24,409 bases of DNA from a virus: positions 1 to 24,409 of the IMG/VR virus record IMGVR_UViG_3300035698_003461; one strand, 5' to 3'. The notes beneath the pieces are model-generated. The model saw nothing but the letters and a program-made list of their open reading frames with translations, was not told where the DNA came from and did not search any database. This document shows positions 8,042 through 15,924 of the stretch, one piece after another (position 1 is the first letter of the stretch; each line of letters opens with the position of its first letter). The position numbers and the translations under genes are program-made.

Positions 8042-8545
8042 TTAATTAACTTCTTGGTTTGGTTTAAAGTCTGGGTAGAATTTTAATATATTACCTTTAA
8101 TCTTTTCACACCAAGTCCTTACATCTGCGTCTGCACTAGCACGATGAACAGTACCAACAGACTTATCTTTTCCTTTATGTCTTTCAGCACCTAAACGTCT
8201 ATCGAGATATTCTGGTAAGAATACTAGCATAAGGAAATCTCCATGAGCTGTATCCTCAACTACAATCTCTACATCCGTTCCAAGCACTTCATCTGCTATT
8301 TTTCTCCACGAACGTGGTGCTGGTAGAGGTGCATCTAAGATAGCATCTGCGATGATACCTTCACCTTTAGGTTTTGCTTCTACAGTAGCTTTAGGGGCTG
8401 CTACTGCTTCTGGTTTAGCGTCTACGGTATAGTTCGGTAGTCGTTTGACCAATCCTTCGATTAAGTCAACCAATCCATCTATCTTCTTCTCTGTAACTTC
8501 GGTTACCTCTTTGACCATTTGTTCTAGTTCTTTATTAGTTGGCAT
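8042..8545 (-). CDS. Unknown late-operon protein
   Basis: This 167-aa protein has three visible parts. An N-terminal amphipathic helix (residues ~5-35, ELEQMVKEVTEVTEKKIDGL) is likely a coiled coil. An Ala/Pro/Lys linker follows (residues ~43-65). The C-terminal globular part contains FLPEYLDRRLGAERHKGKDK and VRTWCEKIKGNILKFYP. I do not recognise the fold. Position, 10 bp downstream of the 121-aa gene, implies co-expression with capsid genes. The leader is A-rich with no Shine-Dalgarno. Confidence 0.6.
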   Translation of the reverse strand: MPTNKELEQMVKEVTEVTEKKIDGLVDLIEGLVKRLPNYTVDAKPEAVAAPKATVEAKPKGEGIIADAILDAPLPAPRSWRKIADEVLGTDVEIVVEDTAHGDFLMLVFLPEYLDRRLGAERHKGKDKSVGTVHRASADADVRTWCEKIKGNILKFYPDFKPNQEVN

Positions 8546-8555
8546 AGGTTTTTAC

Positions 8556-8921
8556 TTATTTTTTAATGTTACCAGCTATTACCTCTTCGGTCTCTGGTAT
8601 TGTAAATATATGTGGAGCTTTTATCAAAACTTTCTCACCTTTCTTATAATTCCTAGAAGCTGGAAATTCAAACGTAAGCATAGTTTCGTACTTCTTAATC
8701 CTACTAAGTTTCATCGGCATCAACTTTTCCTGATCGTCAGCAGAACCTACTAAGAGCATAAGTGACATCAGCTCACTTCGTTTCATAATAAACTCCTTAT
8801 CATCTAAGGTGAACTTGATGACATTGCAGTCTTTAACTTTCTTCTCTTTAGACCAGTTCACTTCTGCTTCTAACTTACCGTCTAATGTTTTGAGTTGAAA
8901 TTTTCTATGTTCATTTAACAT
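8556..8921 (-). CDS. Unknown small late-operon protein
   Basis: This 121-aa protein has basic and beta-strand-rich stretches (KFQLKTLDGKLEAEVNW, KKGEKVLIKAPHIFTIPE) and a short hydrophobic helix MSLMLLVGS near residue 55. No catalytic or metal-binding motif is seen. Its ATG (8919-8921) overlaps the end of groES by 7 nt, indicating translational coupling and late expression. Function unknown. Confidence 0.6.
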   Translation of the reverse strand: MLNEHRKFQLKTLDGKLEAEVNWSKEKKVKDCNVIKFTLDDKEFIMKRSELMSLMLLVGSADDQEKLMPMKLSRIKKYETMLTFEFPASRNYKKGEKVLIKAPHIFTIPETEEVIAGNIKK

Positions 8922-9184
8922 TTTCTTGCTAGTATATCAGCTGGTTTAAGTAGAAGATACTCAATTCCTTTCTCTTCTATTTTCTCACCAGCATATTCAT
9001 TAAAGTATATAATATTACCAACCTCTAAATCATAATCATAAATGATTTCTTTATTACCGAAGTCAACTATCTCAGCTTCTGGTAGGACTACATCATCGTC
9101 ATCTGAGCTTAATATAATACTTGATTTAGTCTTATCTTGCTTCTTTTGTACGGCTAATATTCTTTCGCCTATTGGTTTTATCAT
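8915..9184 (-). CDS. groES: GroES-like co-chaperonin (Cpn10)
   Basis: This 89-aa protein is close to the usual 90-97 aa of Cpn10. It opens MIKPIGERILAVQKKQDKTK, matching the conserved start of GroES (I/R-P-L-x-D-R-V-x-V). The mobile-loop hydrophobic tripeptide that docks on GroEL apical domains appears as IIL near residue 24 (IVL in E. coli GroES). The roof-loop region is replaced by an acidic DDDD stretch. The closing segment VGNIIYFNEYAGEKIEEKG then YLLLKPADILA matches 'VGDIVxFxxYxGxxx...YLxxxxxDILA'. It would cap a GroEL ring, presumably the phage GroEL encoded at 12223-13755. The gene is not adjacent to groEL: portal and three small genes intervene. Its ATG overlaps the TGA of the upstream gene (ATGA), and GGAGG about 10 nt upstream is one of the few Shine-Dalgarno-like sites here. 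Confidence 0.88.
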   Translation of the reverse strand: MIKPIGERILAVQKKQDKTKSSIILSSDDDDVVLPEAEIVDFGNKEIIYDYDLEVGNIIYFNEYAGEKIEEKGIEYLLLKPADILARKC

Positions 9185-9402
9185 ACTTTACTTGCCTCCT
9201 GTTCTATCTTCTCTAGGAAAGCCCTGATACCTATTTGCTTACCATCTCTTTCAAAAGAGTTTTGAAGATACTTAAATTCAGTTTGGGCAGAACAATCCTC
9301 TCTACCAAATTTATCTATCATTTCATTAGCTAGGTCTTTTAATTCTCTATAAGTTGTGGTAGATACAAGGTTCTTGAATAGACTTTTAGTTTGGTCGTCC
9401 AT
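9181..9402 (-). CDS. Unknown small protein
   Basis: This 73-aa helical, charged protein (ELKDLANEMIDKFGREDCSA) ends in TGA within an ATGA overlap with groES, so the two are probably translationally coupled. TGA as a stop here argues against UGA recoding. No family is recognised. The start at 9402 follows AAATAACCGT, shared with the next gene upstream. Confidence 0.55.
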   Translation of the reverse strand: MDDQTKSLFKNLVSTTTYRELKDLANEMIDKFGREDCSAQTEFKYLQNSFERDGKQIGIRAFLEKIEQEASKV

Positions 9403-9406
9403 ACGG

Positions 9407-9610
9407 TTATTTTTTATTTTGTTCTATTAACTTCTTTATTTTCTTTTTACATTTTTCTATTGCCCTCTGTTTATCTTTATCTATCGCCCCAAATCGCCAT
9501 TGTATATTAAAACTAGTAATATAATAATCATCTTCTTTATATTTCTTAATCCTATCAATTTCAATATCATATTCATCATTATCACTTGAAAAATATTTAA
9601 TTGATTCCAT
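9407..9610 (-). CDS. Unknown small basic protein
   Basis: This 67-aa protein starts MESIKYFSSDNDEYDIEIDR and ends in a Lys-rich helix (CKKKIKKLIEQNKK). I chose the ATG at 9610 rather than an in-frame ATG at 9700, because the longer version would overlap 74 nt of the 86-aa gene in another frame. The 9610 start also shares the AACCGTATGGA context with the next gene's start at 9402. Function unknown. Confidence 0.5.
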   Translation of the reverse strand: MESIKYFSSDNDEYDIEIDRIKKYKEDDYYITSFNIQWRFGAIDKDKQRAIEKCKKKIKKLIEQNKK

Positions 9611-9626
9611 ACGGTTTTTAGTTAGA

Positions 9627-9887
9627 TTATTTCTTTTTCTTAGCGACCTTTTTAGCTGGTTTCTTTTCTTCTTTAACTTCTTTCTTAACCTTACTACCAT
9701 CTAAGATAGCTTCTAGTAGCTCCTCAACTGGAAGTTCATTGTCAAAAGCTTTCTGTCCGTTACGATAGTCAACTAGGATACTACCAGATGTGTCCTTAGA
9801 GATGAACTTGATGTTCATTACCCTAGGATCAGGCTTTAGTTCTCGCAGTTTTACTGTCAACAGTTGTACTTTTTTTTCTACCTTCAT
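9627..9887 (-). CDS. Unknown small protein with Lys-rich tail
   Basis: This 86-aa protein has a compact N-terminal ~60 residues (VKLRELKPDPRVMNIKFIS, then VDYRNGQKAFDNELPVEELL) and an intrinsically disordered basic tail (KEEKKPAKKVAKKKK). The tail suggests nucleic-acid or acidic-surface binding. It lies 50 bp downstream of portal. No family is recognised, and the leader (TCTAAAAAAAAGT) lacks a Shine-Dalgarno. Confidence 0.55.
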   Translation of the reverse strand: MKVEKKVQLLTVKLRELKPDPRVMNIKFISKDTSGSILVDYRNGQKAFDNELPVEELLEAILDGSKVKKEVKEEKKPAKKVAKKKK

Positions 9888-9937
9888 ACTTTTTTTTAGA
9901 TTTTTTAACTTTCCCTTTTATATATAAGACTGACATA

Positions 9938-12220
9938 TTATTCTACTTTACCTGAAGCCCTGTCACCTTTATTCAAGGCACTCTTAGACACCAATGGTTT
10001 AAGTTCTCCGCCCCCAGCAGTAGGTGGTAGGTTCTCAGGAGTCTTTTCTTTATCTATAAATAGCTCAGGTTCGGACTTAATACCGTAATACTTCTCCAGT
10101 ACCTGTGACCTAGCATCAGGTGACATATTCTCATCTTTCAATGAAAGACTAACCTTCTCCTCGGCTTTCTTCTCTTGAGGTTGAAGTGTCTGCTCATACA
10201 ATCCCATAAGAGCCTTTTCATCAATCCAGTCCTGTACATCCTCATCATAGGCTTTAACTATCTGCTTAATAGGTGTTAATAGCATAGGAATATTCTGAGG
10301 GGTCTCTAACATTTTCAACAGTGCAGCGTCAACTAAGTTAAACAAATCCAGCTTCATTCTCTTAGTAAGCTCCTTAGATGGATTCAAGACAGACTGAGGT
10401 TTAACTCTGATGATACCTTCCCAGTCTAACCTACCAAGTGGTAAGTCAGCACCGTATCTATAAAACTTTGCATCTTCAGATTCTATTAGTTCACCTTGGT
10501 CATCTTCCTCTAAACTTAATCTTGACTCAGGATATATGTTAGCAAACTTATCAACTGGTTCAAGTCCAACAGCAGAGCCTACTTTCTGAAATGTACTCTG
10601 GTCTTTCTTAGGTACAGCTTCATCAAATAGTAACTCACTCTCTGGATTACCTTGCTCCAAGTCTTTAAGATATGGTTGTATCTGCTCACCAGTCAGCCCA
10701 GCTTCTTTAAGTGAAGCTATCAGGTCTTCTGTACCACTGTATCTAACTACTTCAGGAGTAGATAGTATTTGTTTCTGCCAAGACAATGAGATATAAGCTT
10801 CCTGTTGTAGAGCATCTAATATGTAATCAAGTGGAGTCTTTAATCTCTGTAATGCAGCTTCCTTAGCCTCAACATCCTGTCCTAAAGTCTTACCAGTAAA
10901 CTGCCCTGCTGTCTGCTGAGTTATACCAGAATTAATATCTCTACGTTGAGCTATAAAATCTAAGCCTTTCCAAGCTTCCTGCCCAGGACCAGGGATATCT
11001 ACAAACTTAATAGCCTGAGGGTCGATCACTTGTTTACCAGCTCCAGGTTCAACTAACATCTGGTTACCTTCATCCGCTAAGACGTCAGTACCTTTATAGA
11101 AAAACATCTTGTAAATAGAAAGAACAAGTTGATCCATAGTCATGTTAGATAACTTGTCATACAGAATACTATCCTGTTTTATAATCTCATAGATACCAAT
11201 TCCATAATGTAACCTGTCATCTCTTAAAGTCCAAGGAGCAAACCATAATGATAGTTTACCGTCATCGTTAGGAAGTGGGCTTTTATACAAAACTACATTA
11301 CTGCCTGGGATCCAGATACTATAAATATCTTTTACCTGATTCTCATAGAACCCAACAGTAACAATATCTTTAGGCTTCTCATCTGTAGCATCACCAGTTT
11401 CTTCTTGGTTAGATGTAGAAGTTCCTTTGTTGACATACTTAATATTAGGATAATCTTTAAATTCTTCTTGAAACTTATCCCAATGATATTCTTTCTCAAA
11501 GTACCAGTCATCCACTGATAACGGATCACCTACCCGAGCCTGTTCGGATAGCCAAACAGACCAAGGGTTTAGGTTTTCTCTATATAAATCATTATATTTA
11601 ATGATCTTCTTACTCTCATATACGTTCTTATCAGGCTCATTTTGGAAATATTCAGTTAAAATCTGCTTATTCTGTTCTACGTATTTAGGGTAAGTACGAG
11701 CATAACTTGTACCATACTTAGCCATATTGAAGATGAAATGCTTTAACTGTTGCTTAGCACCACTGATCTCCCAACTATTCTTCCAGTTGTTATAAGCTAA
11801 CTTAGTATTCTCTTCATACTTACTAGATGTAGCCATAAAGACTGCCTCTGGGTTCTGATCTACTAGGATAGCTAGAGCAGTATTAACTTTGACATAAAAA
11901 TCAGGGGAAGCATTATTAGATTGCCAATCCTTATTATCACCTACCTTGACCATTCTTGAACGTAAGCCGTCATCTTCATTTGATTCAAAGCGTACGCTAC
12001 CTTTGTTACCTATTCCTAGTTCATGCGGAGTATATTCTCTATCTGCTTCCTTCCAAATATCTTCAATGTTTCTACCAGTACCAACTAAATCTTTCTCTCT
12101 ACCGTCTTTTAGATCACTTATCCTACTCTTCAGGAACTCTTGTAATTCAAGCTCATTACCCTCTGGTGAGTAGCTTTCGTCTTGCTTATCTTTTGTTTTG
12201 ACTTTTACGTTAGGAGACAT
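9938..12220 (-). CDS. Portal protein
   Basis: This 760-aa protein lies after terL and groEL in the packaging/head cluster. Its N-terminal helical region (residues ~80-130) contains DFYVKVNTALAILVDQNPEA, a pattern typical of the clip/stem region of large portal proteins. A central segment GIGIYEIIKQDSILYDKLSN followed by MTMDQLVLSIYKMF resembles the conserved portal helix just before the stem. An acidic, Gln-rich C-terminal third would form the crown or barrel. The length is greater than HK97-type portals (~420 aa) and nearer to P22-type ones (~725 aa). The portal forms the dodecameric DNA channel and docks terminase. No frameshift is seen. The start at 12220 is only 2 bp after the groEL stop, with an AATAAAT leader. 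Confidence 0.78.
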   Translation of the reverse strand: MSPNVKVKTKDKQDESYSPEGNELELQEFLKSRISDLKDGREKDLVGTGRNIEDIWKEADREYTPHELGIGNKGSVRFESNEDDGLRSRMVKVGDNKDWQSNNASPDFYVKVNTALAILVDQNPEAVFMATSSKYEENTKLAYNNWKNSWEISGAKQQLKHFIFNMAKYGTSYARTYPKYVEQNKQILTEYFQNEPDKNVYESKKIIKYNDLYRENLNPWSVWLSEQARVGDPLSVDDWYFEKEYHWDKFQEEFKDYPNIKYVNKGTSTSNQEETGDATDEKPKDIVTVGFYENQVKDIYSIWIPGSNVVLYKSPLPNDDGKLSLWFAPWTLRDDRLHYGIGIYEIIKQDSILYDKLSNMTMDQLVLSIYKMFFYKGTDVLADEGNQMLVEPGAGKQVIDPQAIKFVDIPGPGQEAWKGLDFIAQRRDINSGITQQTAGQFTGKTLGQDVEAKEAALQRLKTPLDYILDALQQEAYISLSWQKQILSTPEVVRYSGTEDLIASLKEAGLTGEQIQPYLKDLEQGNPESELLFDEAVPKKDQSTFQKVGSAVGLEPVDKFANIYPESRLSLEEDDQGELIESEDAKFYRYGADLPLGRLDWEGIIRVKPQSVLNPSKELTKRMKLDLFNLVDAALLKMLETPQNIPMLLTPIKQIVKAYDEDVQDWIDEKALMGLYEQTLQPQEKKAEEKVSLSLKDENMSPDARSQVLEKYYGIKSEPELFIDKEKTPENLPPTAGGGELKPLVSKSALNKGDRASGKVE

Positions 12221-12222
12221 AT

Positions 12223-13755
12223 TTATTCTTTATTTGAAACAATAGCCTTAGTTGTGATAAATAAGTTAGCTATTGATACAGCGTTTTGTAGTGCGGTACG
12301 TGTGACTTTAACTGGATCAATGATCCCAGCTTCAATCATATCTACATATTTATTATTTAAAGCATCATAGCCTTTTCCAGTCTTTAGTATCTGAGCTACG
12401 ACTTCCTTACCGTCAGCGTCACAGTTCTCAGCGATGTACTCTGCTGGTTTACTAAGAGATTCGTACAGTATGTTTGCCCCCAGTTTGTCCTTATCGCTAA
12501 TATTTGCCCCACCAAGGGCTTTGGAAGCCATAATTAGAGCCACACCACCACCTGGGACTATACCTTCGTCTATGGCACATTTGGTGGCATTTAACGCATC
12601 TTCTATTTTAAACTTAATCTCTTTTATCTCACTCTCAGTGGCAGCACCTACTTTTATGACAGCCACACCGCCTGTAAGCCTAGCTAATCTGTTAGCTATC
12701 TTCTCAGTTTGAAATGGTGTTTCCTCTGCTTTAAGCTGTTGCTTTACTATCTTAATACGGTCTTTCACGTCACCGTCACCGTCAATTATGACTGTTCTGT
12801 CACTGTATGAGGTAACCTTAACTGCTAATCCTAGATCTATTATCTCTAAATCTTCAAATTTAATGAAGTTATCTACCACCTCAGTACCTGTTAAGGCAGC
12901 TATATCATCTAAATACTCTCTTTTATCGGTAAATCCAGGGGTTTTAATGGCTATTACACCAAGTACACCTCTGATACTGTTAGCTACTAGCGTCTCAATC
13001 ACTGGTATTTCGAAGTCATTGGCTATGATAACAAGTTTTCTTTTCTCCCTGCTTACCTTTTCAAGTATAGGTAATATCTCAGACATCATTGATATCTTCT
13101 TATCAACTAACAGGAATAAAGGTTCATCATACTCAGCTTTCATGGATTCATTATCAGTAATCATATACGGTGAAATGAAACCTTGATCTATCTCCATGCC
13201 CTTAACAACTTCTTTCTCAATACCTAGGCTCTTACCGTCTTCAACTGTAACCACTCCGTCTTTTCCTACTTCATCTAAAGCCTCAGCTATGACCTTACCA
13301 AGTTCAGAACTACCTGATGATATGGTTGCTATCTGTTCTGTTTCTTCTTTGGTAGACACTGGCTTTGATATTCTCTTTAATTCTTTTAAGACAATATCAA
13401 GTCCTACATTGATACCTTTCCGTATCTCAATAGGTTTAATATTTAAATCACTATCATTTTCTTTATTTACTATGTGTTGAGCTAATACAGTAGCCGTAGT
13501 AGTACCGTCACCAGCCACGTCATTGGTTTTACCAGCTACTTCTTTGACCAACTCAGCACCAATATTCTCAAACTTATCTTCGAGTACAATAGCCCTAGCT
13601 ATGGTGACACCATCATTTGTGATGATAGGTTTAATTCCATCTAAGATAATGTTGTTACCACTTGGTCCAAGTGATAGCTTAACTATGTCAGCTAATCTGT
13701 TAAGACCTAATACAATAGAATCTTTAGCTTCTTTTCCTTGCTTTATTTCGTTCAT
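12223..13755 (-). CDS. groEL: Phage-encoded GroEL-type chaperonin (Cpn60)
   Basis: This 510-aa protein has unmistakable GroEL signatures. LADIVKLSLGPSGNNIILDG lies near residues 21-40. TNDGVTIA contains D48 (equivalent to Asp52), and AGDGTTTATVLAQ contains D83 (equivalent to Asp87); both are needed for ATP hydrolysis. Apical-domain motifs (FISPYMITD, DKKISMMSEILPILE, IKTPGFTDKR) are present, then LARLTGGVAVIKVGAATE, the IEDALNAT segment with the Asp398-equivalent, and EGIVPGGGVALI. It ends near VSNKE and lacks the C-terminal Gly-Gly-Met tail of bacterial GroEL (~548 aa). The protein should form an ATP-driven folding cage with the GroES at 8915-9184. It sits between terL and portal, so it is a late gene, most plausibly folding virion proteins. 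There is no Shine-Dalgarno. Confidence 0.96.
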   Translation of the reverse strand: MNEIKQGKEAKDSIVLGLNRLADIVKLSLGPSGNNIILDGIKPIITNDGVTIARAIVLEDKFENIGAELVKEVAGKTNDVAGDGTTTATVLAQHIVNKENDSDLNIKPIEIRKGINVGLDIVLKELKRISKPVSTKEETEQIATISSGSSELGKVIAEALDEVGKDGVVTVEDGKSLGIEKEVVKGMEIDQGFISPYMITDNESMKAEYDEPLFLLVDKKISMMSEILPILEKVSREKRKLVIIANDFEIPVIETLVANSIRGVLGVIAIKTPGFTDKREYLDDIAALTGTEVVDNFIKFEDLEIIDLGLAVKVTSYSDRTVIIDGDGDVKDRIKIVKQQLKAEETPFQTEKIANRLARLTGGVAVIKVGAATESEIKEIKFKIEDALNATKCAIDEGIVPGGGVALIMASKALGGANISDKDKLGANILYESLSKPAEYIAENCDADGKEVVAQILKTGKGYDALNNKYVDMIEAGIIDPVKVTRTALQNAVSIANLFITTKAIVSNKE

Positions 13756-13766
13756 ATTTGCTGTTT

Positions 13767-15136
13767 TTATAAATTGTTACCATAATAACTATTAAAATTA
13801 CCTGGATTAAGACTGTGCTTAGTCTTCCACTCTGCTAGTTTCTTCTCAACTGGACTAAGTGGTAATGGTGTCTTGGCTTCATGTAAGTATTGTAAGCCGT
13901 AAGATATAGCATCGGCACAATGGTCGTCCATATCACTATTTAAGTCTTCTGGTTTCTTCTCATCGTGGATAAGTGTTGGAATGGAACGAATAGAATTTAA
14001 ACAGGTACTAAAGAATAACATCTTAGGCTTGGTTTCTTCTTGTCTTAGGTATTGGTGGAACAAACCCCACCCAGCCATTCTGTTCTTTGGTGCTGGTTCA
14101 GCCATAACACCTTTACGAGCATAAATATCAGCAAATGTCTCTCCATGTCCTGTTTTATCAAAACAACTAGAATCCATTACAGTGAACCAATATGTTTCAC
14201 CTTCACTAAGTCTGGCTATTTCTTTGGCATTAACATCAGCGTCAACCCCTGCCTTATAATATTCTCTGTACCAGTGAATGTTACCATCGTAGTCTATTGC
14301 TCCCCATAAACATGCTGTTGGAGCTGTCCTACCGTGATCTATACATCTGATCCGTCTCCAGTTATCTGGTATCTTAAATGGGATAGTGACATGAACTTCC
14401 TTGTCCCACTCATCAAAATACATTCCCTCAAAGACATCCCAATTACCATGTAGTAACATTTTCTGTTCTTTCTCAGGTAATCCTTCCAAACGATTAACAT
14501 ATTCTGGGTCTTCTTCCATTAAAACAAGATTATCGAATACCTTTGATGGTATAAACTGCTTGGTAAGCTTTGTCTTTTCATCTACGTAAGTCTTATACGG
14601 CTCCTTACCAGCAATGAAACGATCATAAAAGTATACATGACCTATGTTTCCAGGATTAGAAGCATATCTTATACATTTGAACACTGTCTTATCAGCACAA
14701 CGACAACGAGATTTTAGGTATTCTATCTGAAACTCAGTGAAATGAGTTGCCTCATCAAATCCTAAGTAGGCATACTGAGCACTCTGGTAAGCGTAGACAG
14801 CCTTGTCGTTGTCTAGGTAACCAAAGTCTATAATAGCACCACTTGGGAACGTCCATCTATGTTTCAGCTCTGAATACTTACCGCCCATTGAGGGGTAGAG
14901 TTCATGTGATCTAAGAATAAGAGATTTTTCTAATTCTGGATAACTTCTTCTAAAAAGAACTGCCTTATAGTTTTTCTTATCAACTTGTCTTAAAGTATCT
15001 AGTAAAAGGAAATCTGATTTACCTCCACCAGCTGCTCCACCATAGAACATCTCAAACGCACTAGACGCTAAAGCCTTTTCTTGCGATCCAGGATTTGGTC
15101 GCCAACAATTCTCTTTTTTTTTACTTCTTCTTGCAT
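13767..15136 (-). CDS. terL: Terminase large subunit, apparently expressed by -1 frameshift
   Basis: TerL is the packaging motor: an N-terminal ATPase and a C-terminal nuclease. The continuous frame begins at an ATG at 15050, only three residues before Walker A (GGAAGGGKS), which would remove conserved N-terminal residues. The frame stays open upstream and encodes CWRPNPGSQEKALASSAFE, typical of TerL, but holds no ATG, GTG or TTG there. The only good start is ATG 15136, which overlaps the previous stop (TAATG). It reads MQEEVKKK in the zero frame and then meets A AAA AAG. A -1 shift at 15113 joins the frames, giving a 456-aa product. Walker B is FDEATHF (D128/E129). Nuclease-domain acidic residues lie in RCIDHGR and DMDDHCADAISYG. 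An assembly indel in the A9 run is the alternative explanation. Confidence 0.87.
15081..15119 (-). promoter_or_regulatory. Programmed -1 frameshift cassette in terL
   Basis: In the minus sense the heptamer A AAA AAG (15119-15113) sits exactly in the X XXY YYZ phase of the ORF starting at 15136. A 7-nt spacer (15112-15106) follows. Then comes a stem-loop (15105-15081) with arms TTG-CGA-CCA and TGG-TCG-CAA, two single-base bulges and a 5-nt AATCC loop. The zero frame ends at TAG (15070-15068), giving a 22-aa peptide. The same heptamer is used for -1 frameshifting in E. coli dnaX. Transcriptional slippage on the nine-A run could give the same product. Confidence 0.62.
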
Positions 15137-15300
15137 TATTTTTTTCTAAATGAATCTATTACAGAACAAAACATATCTCCCTCAACAGCAATCTTTATTT
15201 CTTTCCAAGCCCTATGAAACTGTTTATCTTCTTCAAACTGTAATTCTCTAACAAATTCAGTCCCATTGATAGTAAACTTTACACTAATTTTATCTTCCAT
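15136..15300 (-). CDS. Small unknown protein between terS and terL
   Basis: The reading frame of 54 aa begins MEDKISVKFTINGTEFVREL and ends CSVIDSFRKK. It fills the gap between terminase genes, with a start 1 bp after the terS stop. Its TAA stop overlaps the ATG used by terL (TAATG), implying coupled translation of all three. The protein appears to be a beta strand pair followed by an amphipathic helix (QFHRAWKEIKIAVEGDMF). A terminase accessory role is only inference from position. Confidence 0.62.
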   Translation of the reverse strand: MEDKISVKFTINGTEFVRELQFEEDKQFHRAWKEIKIAVEGDMFCSVIDSFRKK

Positions 15301-15301
15301 A

Positions 15302-15793
15302 TTATTCTTTTTCTTTCTCTGGTAAATAAATCATCATGTTAATCTTGTCACCCTTTGAGGTAAGATCAACAGACTGGGGAGCTTTGCCGAAAGCTCTATC
15401 AACCATAGAATCAATAGATCTTTGTTCTGGTTTCTTTATAGAAATGTAGTAATAGTTATCATCTACACTACCACCATTACCATCAGTTTCATCTAAAACG
15501 TCTTTAATCTCATCTTTATCAGTAACTATATTGTGTTCTCGTTTTACTTTACCCTTGCTATCTTTAACTTCGTCTATACGATACATGTAAGCCTCACCCT
15601 TAGCCAAGGCTAGTTGTGCATTAAATAACTTATCAAGATTAATTAAAATACGCTGTCTAAATGCTTCTTCAGCTATTTGCTTCTCAATGGTAGCTTTATT
15701 CTTACTTCCCTGCTTTCTTCCAGAACCAAGTCTAGCTCCACCATTCTTTCCTGGAACTGGTTTATCATTCAGTTTTTCAGTTTCAACATCCAT
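15302..15793 (-). CDS. terS: Terminase small subunit
   Basis: This 163-aa protein is the first gene of the late operon, directly upstream of terL. Near its N-terminus (residues 18-35) it has GGARLGSGRKQGSKNKAT, the Gly-Arg-rich AT-hook-like motif common in phage TerS-like proteins. A helical segment (EKQIAEEAFRQRILINLDKL) probably mediates oligomerisation. The C-terminal part has RSIDSMVDRAFGKAPQSVDL, a pattern I associate with TerS-like phage proteins. TerS recognises the packaging site on DNA and loads TerL. A possible acidic insertion (residues ~93-110, DEIKDVLDETDGNGGSVDD) lies between the two regions. The leader ATATATAATAAAAT lacks a Shine-Dalgarno. The gene follows a terminator by only 15 bp. 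Confidence 0.78.
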   Translation of the reverse strand: MDVETEKLNDKPVPGKNGGARLGSGRKQGSKNKATIEKQIAEEAFRQRILINLDKLFNAQLALAKGEAYMYRIDEVKDSKGKVKREHNIVTDKDEIKDVLDETDGNGGSVDDNYYYISIKKPEQRSIDSMVDRAFGKAPQSVDLTSKGDKINMMIYLPEKEKE

Positions 15794-15807
15794 ATTTTAT
15801 TATATAT

Positions 15808-15831
15808 AAAAAAACCAACTAAAAAGTTGGT
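15808..15831 (-). terminator. Intrinsic terminator between late promoter and terS
   Basis: In the minus sense, ACCAACT pairs with AGTTGGT (7 bp, 4-nt TTTT loop) and is followed by a run of seven T's (15814-15808), a textbook rho-independent terminator. It lies downstream of the late promoter and 15 bp before the terS ATG. No gene lies between promoter and terminator other than a 13-codon leader ORF. The layout resembles the lambda late region, where Q antitermination is required. Confidence 0.72.
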
Positions 15832-15860
15832 CTGATAAATTTTATTTCTTTTCCAAGCAT
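15819..15860 (-). CDS. Possible leader peptide of the late operon
   Basis: A 13-codon ORF (MLGKEIKFIRPTF) begins at 15860 in the late leader, and its TAG stop (15821-15819) falls at the 5' arm/loop junction of the terminator hairpin. A ribosome reaching this stop would cover the hairpin. There is no Shine-Dalgarno. Translation is unproven, and such short ORFs occur by chance. Confidence 0.25.
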   Translation of the reverse strand: MLGKEIKFIRPTF

Positions 15861-15895
15861 GGTAAGAAAGTAAATTGATAAATCCCCTACTTATA

Positions 15896-15924
15896 ATTGT
15901 ACTCCTATAAATCTATTTTGTCAA
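15896..15924 (-). promoter_or_regulatory. Late (morphogenesis) promoter, minus strand
   Basis: Reading the minus strand, the -35 TTGACA (15924-15919) matches consensus exactly. A 17-bp spacer precedes the -10 TACAAT (15901-15896; 5 of 6 match). Transcription would begin near 15889 and run into the terminator at 15831-15808, then terS. It is the only good minus-strand promoter I found upstream of terS. Confidence 0.68.

Noticed and set aside
9407-9700. Longer 97-aa form of the 67-aa gene
   Set aside because: The extra 30 residues are Lys/Arg/Leu-rich and come from out-of-frame reading of the neighbouring gene's Lys-rich tail.
13964-13974. DnaA-box-like CTTATCCACG on the minus strand
   Set aside because: Last base departs from the consensus, it is inside the terL coding sequence, and no -35/-10 lies at the expected spacing.
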